From Bacillota bacterium (GTDB lineage Bacteria; Bacillota; Clostridia; Lachnospirales; Lachnospiraceae): a stretch of 8,208 nt of DNA. The notes under the pieces are model-generated. The model did no database searches, was not told the origin of the DNA, and saw nothing but the letters and a program-made list of their open reading frames with translations. This document shows, in pieces, positions 1 to 5,026 of the stretch. The position numbers and the translations under genes are program-made. Numbering within the stretch: the first letter of the stretch is position 1; every line of letters starts with the position of its first letter. The stretch lies in contig JAEZLY010000295.1 in the NCBI GenBank assembly GCA_023414985.1, forward strand, positions 1 to 8,208, read 5' to 3'.

Positions 1-28
1 TTGATAATGCTGTGGATAATGTGGATAA
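1..28 (-). promoter_or_regulatory. Tandem DnaA boxes at the 3' end of murC
   Basis: Read on the minus strand, two perfect copies of the DnaA box TTATCCACA lie back to back (plus-strand positions 20-28 and 11-19), starting at the base after the murC stop codon. After a 3-base gap a third partial match, TTATCAA, runs into the window edge (1-7). A further near-match, TTATCAACA on the plus strand, lies inside murC at 82-90. DnaA is the replication initiator and also a transcription regulator. Clusters of boxes away from oriC are known to titrate DnaA or control nearby genes. The boxes are read directly from the sequence; the role is inferred. They could belong to the promoter of a gene beyond the left edge. 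Confidence 0.6.
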
Positions 29-1432
29 CTACAAACCTAGAAGATTTTCTCCCACGGATACGATGTCTCCGGCGCCCATAGTTATCAACAAGTCGCCGTT
101 CATACAATTTTGTAATAAAAAATTTTCTATTTCATCGAAACCAGAGAAATAGTAAACTTCTTTACCTAATTTCTCGAGCTCTCTTGCTAAATCTTTCGAA
201 GAGATATCGCCCGGATTCTTTTCCCGTGCCGCGTAGATATCAGCAAGCACAATCTTATCGGCAAGAGCTAAGGAGTCAGCAAATTCGGTAAGGTGCTGCC
301 GTAATCTGGTATAAGTATGGGGCTGGAATACGCACCAAAGATTTTTATGAGGATAATTTCTGGCTGCTTTCAAGGATGCAGTAACCTCTGTCGGATGGTG
401 TGCATAATCGTCAATGATGGTGACACCGCCAATCTTCCCCTTATATTCAAGGCGTCGTTTTGAATTCTGGAAGGTTAAGAGGGCCTGCTTTATTATCTCA
501 ACCGGAATACCCACCTCCAAAGCAACACCGATGGCAGGCAGAGAGTTAGAGATGTTATGAAGGCCGATGACATTCAGGGTGATACGGTCGATATAGTTGC
601 CACGGAAGTATAGATCATAGCTTCCGCCATTATGACCGTCAAAGGAAATTCGATCGGCAGCAATATCATATTCGTGGTTACCGGTACGATAGTCCGGGTC
701 GGTAATTCCATAAGTCAGTATTTCACAGCTTACATCGGAGGTTAGTTCCTCGAGGCGGTCAATATCACCGCAGATAAACAGCTGACCGTCCTTTGGTAGG
801 CGCTTTGCAAACTGATGGAAGGAATTACGGATATCCTCCAGATCCTTAAAGAAATCCAGATGATCGGCATCCACATTCAGGATAATACCGCGTTTCGGAT
901 AAAATTCTAAGAAGGTATTGGTATACTCACAGGCCTCGATTATAAAATGCTCTGAATTACCCATACGGATATTGCCTCCGATGGCATCGAGGATGCCTCC
1001 GACGCTGATGGTGGGATCCAGCTGTGCTTGCATAAAGATAAGAGAAAGCATCGAGGTTGTGGTCGTCTTACCATGGGTACCGGATACAGCTACTGCGTTA
1101 TCAAAGTTCAGCATTACCTGGCCGATCATCTGCGCACGGCTGAGCATCGGGATTCCCCTGCGTATAACCTCCATAAATTCTTCGTTATCCTCTTTGATCG
1201 CTGCGGTATAGACGACGCAATCGATATCGGAGGTTATATTGGAAGGCTTCTGCCCGATGAATATTCTCATACCCAATTCTTCCAGATGTTCGGTGATTTT
1301 ACTTTGGTGACTGTCAGATCCGCTTACAAAAAACCCGAGTGTATGTAGATATTCTGCAAATCCGCTCATGCTAATTCCGCCAATACCAATAAAATGAATC
1401 CGGCACGGCGCATCAAAATCAATTTTGTACAT
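29..1432 (-). CDS. murC: UDP-N-acetylmuramate--L-alanine ligase (MurC)
   Basis: MurC is the cytoplasmic ATP-dependent ligase that adds L-alanine to UDP-MurNAc, the first amino-acid step in building the peptidoglycan stem peptide. The 467-residue product is full length for the family. The N-terminal UDP-binding glycine motif GIGGISMSG is at residues 16-24, and the ATP P-loop GTHGKTTTT is at 118-126. The central domain has EACEY (166-170) and NVDADHLDFF (186-195), then HNISN (292-296), where H292, N293 and N296 fit the Mur ligase signature. The C-terminal domain carries DDYAHHPTEV (341-350) and FQPHTYTR (369-376). The ATG is preceded by AGGAAG (1439-1444 on the plus strand) with a 6-base gap, and a sigma-A-type promoter lies just upstream. 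It is transcribed divergently from spoVG. No defect is visible. The other Mur ligases are unlikely because the GIGGxxM-type N-terminus and the alignment along the whole length fit MurC. Confidence 0.97.
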   Translation of the reverse strand: MYKIDFDAPCRIHFIGIGGISMSGFAEYLHTLGFFVSGSDSHQSKITEHLEELGMRIFIGQKPSNITSDIDCVVYTAAIKEDNEEFMEVIRRGIPMLSRAQMIGQVMLNFDNAVAVSGTHGKTTTTSMLSLIFMQAQLDPTISVGGILDAIGGNIRMGNSEHFIIEACEYTNTFLEFYPKRGIILNVDADHLDFFKDLEDIRNSFHQFAKRLPKDGQLFICGDIDRLEELTSDVSCEILTYGITDPDYRTGNHEYDIAADRISFDGHNGGSYDLYFRGNYIDRITLNVIGLHNISNSLPAIGVALEVGIPVEIIKQALLTFQNSKRRLEYKGKIGGVTIIDDYAHHPTEVTASLKAARNYPHKNLWCVFQPHTYTRLRQHLTEFADSLALADKIVLADIYAAREKNPGDISSKDLARELEKLGKEVYYFSGFDEIENFLLQNCMNGDLLITMGAGDIVSVGENLLGL

Positions 1433-1467
1433 AGTACACTTCCTATTCTAGATAATTTGAGATTCCC

Positions 1468-1496
1468 ATGATATAAAACACGGATAATATTGTCAG
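1468..1496 (-). promoter_or_regulatory. Putative sigma-A promoter of murC
   Basis: On the minus strand, CTGACA (-35; plus-strand 1491-1496) is followed after exactly 17 bases by TATCAT (-10; 1468-1473). Each hexamer matches consensus at 5 of 6 positions. Transcription would start near 1461, giving a leader of about 28 bases that includes the AGGAAG ribosome binding site. The -35 hexamer lies 1 base from the left end of the 118-bp inverted repeat, so that element sits exactly where upstream activator contacts would be. Confidence 0.55.
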
Positions 1497-1497
1497 A

Positions 1498-1615
1498 ATA
1501 AAGTGTCAAAAGCACCTTCGGCGCTTTCCGAATGTACTAGATTGCTATTGAAAGCTTGCTTTCAATAGCAATCTAGTACATCTGGAAATGTGCGGAGTAC
1601 TTTTTGACACTTTAT
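1498..1615. repeat. 118-bp long inverted repeat (palindromic element)
   Basis: The two halves are inverted copies. The inner 24 bp (1532-1555 and 1558-1581) are perfectly complementary and separated only by TT. The outer ends are a perfect 14-bp inverted repeat, ATAAAGTGTCAAAA at 1498-1511 against 1602-1615. Between these the arms are similar but diverged (AAGCACCTTCGGCGC against AGTACTCCGCACA). It has no T-run after the stem and no coding potential, so it looks like a small palindromic repeat or MITE-like unit rather than a terminator. No clear target-site duplication flanks it. It lies between the divergent murC and spoVG promoters. Confidence 0.75.
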
Positions 1616-1868
1616 CCTGTATCAATGTTATATACCAAGTGTTTGCGCTTATCTGCTATTATAACCCATTTCCTTCAAAATACAATATTAAATTAATTCC
1701 TTACCGGGATTGGCTGCCAATAGTCATTATATTCTGATTTCAGGCGACTGGTGACGGCAAGAGCAGGATTCCGGGTGGGAATATTCGTAAAAACGTATAG
1801 AAAAATGGGCTGTCAACGTCAAAAGTAACAAAAATATTCAAATTTTTTAGCTTTTCCCTTAAATTTTA
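1616..1868. other. Non-coding stretch without a recognised element
   Basis: No open frame with a ribosome binding site is seen on either strand. The stretch is AT-rich and contains one short 13-bp palindrome, ATTGGCTGCCAAT at 1709-1721, which could be a protein-binding site or chance. I see no other structure in it. Confidence 0.5.
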
Positions 1869-1897
1869 TTCACAATTAGGAATAATTGTGGTATAAT
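1869..1897 (+). promoter_or_regulatory. Sigma-A promoter of spoVG with palindromic spacer
   Basis: TTCACA (1869-1874) and TATAAT (1892-1897) are separated by 17 bases. TGG directly before the -10 makes it an extended -10 promoter. The spacer and its edges form a perfect inverted repeat, CACAATTAGGAATAATTGTG (1871-1890; 8-bp arms, 4-base loop), that overlaps the -35 box and ends next to the -10, a position suited to a repressor. Transcription should start near 1904, leaving a leader of about 130 bases. No convincing sigma-H promoter, the type that drives spoVG in Bacillus subtilis, is seen. Confidence 0.7.
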
Positions 1898-2035
1898 GGC
1901 ATATGTATCCATCTATCGTGAAAGCGAAGAAAAGCAAGTGTATCATTGTAACGGGGAAAAGTGAATTAACTAGTGTTTAACTAACTTTTTCTAAACAACT
2001 AACGATAAATTTGACAGAAAAGGGGGACCATGCCG

Positions 2036-2317
2036 ATGCAAATTACCGACGTTCGCGTTCGAAAGGTGAGCAAGGAGGGCAAGATGAAGGCCGTAGTATC
2101 TATTACGCTTGATAATGAGTTCGTGGTTCATGATATCAAGGTAATTGAAGGTGACAAGGGTCTTTTTATTGCTATGCCTAGCAGAAAAGCCGGTGACGGA
2201 GAGTATCGTGATATTGCTCATCCGATTAATTCGGACACTAGGGACAAGATCCAGAAGATCATCCTTGAGAAGTACGAAATCGCGGCTTTAGAGACAGAAG
2301 AAGCAGAAGAGGAATAA
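2036..2317 (+). CDS. spoVG: Septation/RNA-binding regulator SpoVG
   Basis: SpoVG is a small cytoplasmic nucleic-acid-binding regulator. In Bacillus it affects asymmetric septation and spore cortex formation, and in Listeria, Staphylococcus and Borrelia it acts as a post-transcriptional or DNA-binding regulator. The 93-residue product carries the family core almost unbroken: ITDVRVRK near the N-terminus, SITLDNEFVVHDIKVIEG, GLFIAMPSRK, then GEYRDIAHPINSDTR, and an acidic tail rich in Glu. An ATG at 2030 is also in frame. I chose 2036 because AGGGGG (2021-2026) is only 3 bases from 2030 but 9 from 2036, and because MQITDVR then aligns with the Bacillus start MEVTDVR. It stands alone as a transcription unit between its own promoter and an intrinsic terminator 30 bases after the stop. 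Confidence 0.96.
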   Translation: MQITDVRVRKVSKEGKMKAVVSITLDNEFVVHDIKVIEGDKGLFIAMPSRKAGDGEYRDIAHPINSDTRDKIQKIILEKYEIAALETEEAEEE

Positions 2318-2347
2318 CTGATTATCGGTAATAAAAAAGCCAAGAAG

Positions 2348-2371
2348 AGCAGCTGTACAGCTGCTTTTTTT
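2348..2371 (+). terminator. Intrinsic terminator of spoVG
   Basis: A perfect 8-bp stem, AGCAGCTG/CAGCTGCT, with a two-base TA centre is followed by a run of T (2365-2371). It lies about 30 bases after the spoVG stop codon. The T-run is shared with the left arm of the next hairpin. Confidence 0.9.
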
Positions 2372-2523
2372 GTACTAAAAGAAAGTTCTTTGAACTTCCT
2401 TTTAGTACAAAAAGCACCTCCGTATAGCGAACATAGTTCGCTTTGGGATGACACACCTCGCGGTGAGGTAGTTGTTGCTTCGCAACCCGCTCGGGCGCGA
2501 AAGTGTCAGCTAGCTGACACTTT
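2367..2523. repeat. Cluster of five consecutive hairpins
   Basis: Five inverted repeats follow one another. (A) 2367-2413: 22-bp arms with one mismatch, TTT loop, TTTTTGTACTAAAAG at the outer end. (B) 2426-2442: AGCGAAC, ATA, GTTCGCT. (C) 2455-2469: ACCTC, 5-base loop, GAGGT. (D) 2474-2486: GTTGC, TTC, GCAAC. (E) 2500-2523: a perfect 24-bp palindrome with half-site AAAGTGTCAGCT. No protein is encoded. Hairpin A has T and A tracts on its two sides and could act as a bidirectional terminator. The TGTACTA/TAGTACA stem of A and the TGACACTTTAT edge after E also occur in the 1498-1615 element, so this may be a related or compound repeat. Confidence 0.65.
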
Positions 2524-2564
2524 ATTATTGAAGAATTCCGTGCACGATGCGTCAAATTTCCGCA

Positions 2565-2570
2565 TATAAT
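2565..2570 (+). promoter_or_regulatory. Possible -10 box before the small gene
   Basis: A perfect TATAAT lies 18 bases before the TTG start of the small gene. No good -35 hexamer lies 16-18 bases upstream (TGCACG at an 18-base gap is the nearest). Transcription from here would begin almost at the ribosome binding site. It may be a weak or activator-dependent promoter, or chance. Confidence 0.3.
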
Positions 2571-2588
2571 CTAGTGAGGTGAAGAACA

Positions 2589-2840
2589 TTGCTTGACTGT
2601 GAATTGATTACATTGATTTCCGCAATCGCATGCGCTATCATAAAGTGCAATGATGTTGATACCATAGCAATTCTGGGGGCCAGTTTTACACAGCTCGGAG
2701 ATACATTGGCCACTTATCTGGTTCAGAAGGAAATTGCGGAAAAACGTGCGAAGGAATGCGAGGATAAGAATAAGGAAAATCAGAATCAAGACAACAAGAA
2801 TAAAGGCGATGAAGGTTATAAGGAAGATGAGGAGGTTTAG
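2589..2840 (+). CDS. Small protein of unknown function, TQLGDTL motif (possibly DUF6774)
   Basis: This encodes an 83-residue protein. The TTG start is supported by GAGGTGA (2576-2582) with a 6-base gap. The first half is mildly hydrophobic (LITLISAIACAII) with cysteines at residues 4, 15 and 20, then AILGASFTQLGDTLATYL (about 28-45). The rest is a highly charged Lys/Glu/Asn-rich tail that is probably disordered. The front half resembles short proteins common in Lachnospiraceae with a conserved FTQLGDTLAT motif, which I recall as DUF6774; that name is from memory. Its function is unknown and it lacks a clear signal peptide. It lies between the spoVG terminator cluster and the DUF4003 gene and has its own terminator, so it is probably monocistronic. 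The shape (start, ribosome binding site, terminator at the stop) supports a real gene. Confidence 0.72.
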   Translation: MLDCELITLISAIACAIIKCNDVDTIAILGASFTQLGDTLATYLVQKEIAEKRAKECEDKNKENQNQDNKNKGDEGYKEDEEV

Positions 2841-2859
2841 TCCGCATCTTCCTTTTTTT
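2821..2859 (+). terminator. Terminator overlapping the stop of the small gene
   Basis: AGGAAGATG (2821-2829) pairs with CATCTTCCT (2845-2853). After one mismatch, GGA (2831-2833) pairs with TCC (2841-2843), leaving a 7-base loop, and seven T follow (2853-2859). The left arm encodes the last residues of the small protein and the loop contains its TAG stop, so a ribosome finishing translation would cover the stem. Confidence 0.85.
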
Positions 2860-2867
2860 AATACATT

Positions 2868-2900
2868 CCAGTTGCCACCAACTGGCAAAAAGATTATAAT
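2868..2900 (+). promoter_or_regulatory. Sigma-A promoter of the DUF4003 gene with overlapping palindrome
   Basis: TTGCCA (2872-2877) and a perfect TATAAT (2895-2900) are separated by 17 bases. Two overlapping inverted repeats cover the -35 box: CCAGTTG/CAACTGG (2868-2874 and 2879-2885) and TTGCCA/TGGCAA (2872-2877 and 2883-2888). Transcription should start near 2907. This suggests an operator, though no regulator is identified. Confidence 0.65.
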
Positions 2901-2944
2901 AAAATAGCATGCATCAATTGAACAAAGGTCAGGTGGATAATATC

Positions 2945-3937
2945 ATGAGGGAATCGTTGGAGAATAAATGCGATTTGTTTGCAGACAATTATATGGTACT
3001 CAGTAAAAAGTTCAAATGGAACAGTACGATCAACACCAGATTGGGAGCCCTGCTTTATATGATGGAGAACAGGGAAGCAGATGTGGATGCAATCAATCGC
3101 TGCCGTAAAATCATTAAGGATAATACGGGAGTTTTTTCTCAATTCAAGGATACGACGAACTTCATGTCATCCGTGATGATGGCTTTGCAGGCAGAACCCG
3201 AGGTTATGTTCAAAAGTATATTGAACGTATATGATGCCATGAAGCGGGTGGGGTTCCATTCTTCCCCTTATCTGGTTCTGGCGGCGATATCGATCGCTCT
3301 ACAGTCAGATCCTTATGATTATCAGAGAGTAATCACCTCAGCCAAGAATTATTATGATGCCATGAAGGAGGAACATAAATTTATTACCTCCTCAGATGAT
3401 TATGGCTTTGCAGCACTGCTGGCAATGACGGATAAACCTGTGGATCAGGCTGTCCGGGAGATGGAGAGTTGCTACAGGATACTGAAGGGGGAATTCTTCA
3501 GTGCCAATGCGGTACAGGCGCTTTCTCATGTCCTTACCTTCAGTGAGGAAGAGGCTTATACGAAATGCATGAGAGTTTCAAGTCTAAATACCGCTTTAAA
3601 AAACAGGAAATGTAAGATTGGTACCGGAATCGAGCTTTCCTTCCTGGGTGTAACGGCTTTACTGAAGGAAGATTCCGAAAAGCTCGCGGAGGAGATTACT
3701 GAGGTCAGGGATTATCTGAAAGGGAAGAAAGGATTCGGAGGCTGGTCCATGTCAGGGACCGAGAGAACCATGTTTGCTGTGGCAGTGGTATGCGACGATT
3801 ATCTTACCGATACGAAACGGAGTGCCATGGAGATGGCACTTGCAAGAAATGTCACAGGAATCATATTAGCGCAGCAGATGGCAGTGATGGCAGCATCTTC
3901 AGGAGCGGCAGCCGCAGCGGCGGCAGGTTCTCAATAA
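2945..3937 (+). CDS. DUF4003 family protein
   Basis: The 330-residue product resembles the DUF4003 family of Firmicutes, which has no established biochemical role. Features I associate with the family are the early FKWNSTINTRLGALLYM segment (from about residue 23), the READVD motif, NTGVFSQFKDTTNF, and repeated helical units of the MALQAEPE and ALQSDPYDY type. There is no signal peptide or catalytic motif I recognise. The last 20 or so residues are very Ala-rich. An in-frame ATG at 2909 lies only about 2 bases after the predicted transcription start and has no ribosome binding site. ATG 2945 has AGGTGG (2931-2936) with an 8-base gap and gives the family-like N-terminus, so I chose it. The gene ends 70 bases before pth with no terminator between them, so the two are probably co-transcribed from the promoter at 2872-2900. 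Confidence 0.82.
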   Translation: MRESLENKCDLFADNYMVLSKKFKWNSTINTRLGALLYMMENREADVDAINRCRKIIKDNTGVFSQFKDTTNFMSSVMMALQAEPEVMFKSILNVYDAMKRVGFHSSPYLVLAAISIALQSDPYDYQRVITSAKNYYDAMKEEHKFITSSDDYGFAALLAMTDKPVDQAVREMESCYRILKGEFFSANAVQALSHVLTFSEEEAYTKCMRVSSLNTALKNRKCKIGTGIELSFLGVTALLKEDSEKLAEEITEVRDYLKGKKGFGGWSMSGTERTMFAVAVVCDDYLTDTKRSAMEMALARNVTGIILAQQMAVMAASSGAAAAAAAGSQ

Positions 3938-4007
3938 TAACAGAAAACGACGGGAGACTTTTTCCGGTTGAAATGATATCAGGTTATAAGCAGAAAGGTT
4001 TTATCAT

Positions 4008-4574
4008 ATGTACATTATCGTAGGGTTGGGTAATCCAACGGACAAGTATCAGGCAACAAGGCATAACATCGGTTGGGATGCGATCACGCGTTTATCCGAT
4101 GATTACCGGATTCCCCTGGACTTTAAGAAACATAAGGCAGTATGTGGGAAAGGTCAGATCGAGGGGGAGAAAGTAATTCTGGCTCAACCGCTGACCTACA
4201 TGAATTTAAGCGGGGAAAGTGTGCGGGAGCTCGTGGATTTTTATAAAGTAACCCCGGAAGAGGTAATTATTATTTACGATGATATCAGTCTCGAGGTAGG
4301 ACAGCTGCGAATCAGAAAAAAGGGCAGCGCCGGTGGGCATAACGGAATCAAGAGTATCATCAGTCATCTGGGCACCGACGAATTCCCAAGGATAAAGGTC
4401 GGTGTAGGAGATAAACCAAAGGACTGGGATCTGGCGGATTATGTGTTGTCACGCTTTAGCAAGGAGGAGGAGCCCGTGATCCGGGAAGCATTAAAGGATA
4501 CCTCCGATGCAATCCGCATGCTCATCACAAACGGAATCGACACCGCAATGAACCAATACAACCGCAAGAAATAA
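4008..4574 (+). CDS. pth: Peptidyl-tRNA hydrolase (Pth)
   Basis: Pth cleaves the ester bond of peptidyl-tRNAs that drop off ribosomes, releasing free tRNA for reuse; it is essential in most bacteria. The 188 residues match the usual bacterial Pth length. Active-site and substrate residues are all visible: N9 in VGLGNP, catalytic H19 in TRHNIGW, N66 in TYMNLSG, D92 in YDDISL, and H111-N112 in the GSAGGHNG motif (106-113). The C-terminal part, including FPRIKVGVGDKP and DYVLSRF, is typical. ATG 4008 is preceded by a modest AGAAAGG (3992-3998) with a 9-base gap. The gene is probably transcribed with the DUF4003 gene; no terminator is seen after it, so reading into mfd is possible. The pairing of pth with mfd is conserved in Firmicutes. 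Confidence 0.97.
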   Translation: MYIIVGLGNPTDKYQATRHNIGWDAITRLSDDYRIPLDFKKHKAVCGKGQIEGEKVILAQPLTYMNLSGESVRELVDFYKVTPEEVIIIYDDISLEVGQLRIRKKGSAGGHNGIKSIISHLGTDEFPRIKVGVGDKPKDWDLADYVLSRFSKEEEPVIREALKDTSDAIRMLITNGIDTAMNQYNRKK

Positions 4575-4582
4575 AAAGCGCT

Positions 4583-4748
4583 ACATCTGATACAGTCGGG
4601 AGAAATAATTAGTGACGACTAACCAATACGATTGTGGCTACTACGAATTTAATACAATCGAGTAAATAATTAGCGACGACACATCTGTATAATTTAGAAA
4701 AATAATTAATGACACATCTATAAGATCGAGGAAATAATTGGTGACGAC
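4583..4748 (+). repeat. Four degenerate direct repeats between pth and mfd
   Basis: A core of AAATAATTAGTGACGAC recurs at 4603-4619, 4664-4680 (one change), 4700-4713 (shortened, AAATAATTAATGAC) and 4732-4748 (AAATAATTGGTGACGAC). In three copies the unit begins with ACATCT (4583, 4681, 4714), giving units of about 33-37 bases. Copies two, three and four abut; 21 bases separate the first from the second. Core spacings are 61, 36 and 32 bases. No frame with a start and ribosome binding site crosses it. It lies directly after the pth stop codon, so it would be in the 3' region of that transcript. Confidence 0.7.
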
Positions 4749-4773
4749 CCTAATTATATTAATAAAGTAAAAT

Positions 4774-4999
4774 TGTGTATCAAAAGTTAAACAATACTAT
4801 AAATGAATAGCAGCATTGGTATATACAAATTGCGCAGAACCGTAGGTTCTGTGAGACCAGGCCGATAGTGTTGTTCATATTTCGTCAAGACTCTGCTAAG
4901 AGGCTTGTAAGAAATATAACACTTGAGGGTAAGGCAAGTCAATTTGCATATACCAGTGTTGCTATTCACTTCAAAACAGGAGTAAACTTTTGATACACA
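4774..4999. repeat. 226-bp MITE-like palindromic element upstream of mfd
   Basis: The ends are perfect 15-bp inverted repeats, TGTGTATCAAAAGTT at 4774-4788 against 4985-4999. Inside, a second pair of 29-bp arms (4804-4832 and 4940-4968) matches at 26 positions, two of the three differences being G-U compatible in a plus-strand RNA. The centre has a short hairpin CAGAACC/GGTTCTG (4836-4852) and a further imperfect stem (about 4867-4923). The whole unit could fold into one branched hairpin. It has no transposase and no plausible gene, and I see no obvious target-site duplication. A non-autonomous transposable element is the best guess; a structured mfd leader is the alternative. Confidence 0.7.
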
Positions 5000-5013
5000 G
5001 CATGACTTTTCAT

Positions 5014-5019
5014 AGGAGG
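5014..5019 (+). promoter_or_regulatory. Ribosome binding site deciding the mfd start
   Basis: A perfect AGGAGG lies 7 bases before the TTG at 5027. An in-frame TGA at 5003-5005 rules out an earlier start, and the next in-frame ATG (5042) is 22 bases away from this site, so TTG is the start. Confidence 0.9.
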
Positions 5020-5026
5020 AGCTAAG

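Noticed and set aside
918..1348. Two overlapping plus-strand frames inside murC
   Set aside because: They are antisense shadows of a fully supported murC and show no family features.
1498..1615. Long inverted repeat as an intrinsic terminator
   Set aside because: There is no T-run directly after the stem on either strand, and it lies upstream of both divergent genes.
1878..1905. Sigma-H promoter for spoVG (AGGAATAA as -35)
   Set aside because: No GAAT-type -10 follows at 11-12 bases; the sigma-A elements in the same place fit far better.
2571..2888. 105-codon minus-strand frame with a hydrophobic stretch that looks like a membrane segment
   Set aside because: The hydrophobic run is the antisense of the Lys/Glu/Asn-rich tail of the small plus-strand gene, which has a ribosome binding site and terminator.
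2909..2944. Upstream ATG at 2909 or GTG at 2933 as the start of the DUF4003 gene
   Set aside because: ATG 2909 is about 2 bases from the predicted transcription start and lacks a ribosome binding site; GTG 2933 overlaps the AGGTGG that serves ATG 2945.
3968..3990. TTGAAA with TATAAG as a pth promoter
   Set aside because: The spacer is only 11 bases, too short for a sigma-A promoter.
4583..4748. Possible CRISPR array
   Set aside because: The repeats are too degenerate, the spacing is irregular (61, 36, 32 bases), three units abut without spacers, and no cas gene is present.
4787..4969. 60-codon minus-strand frame inside the palindromic element
   Set aside because: It is short, has no good ribosome binding site, and is explained by the inverted repeat.
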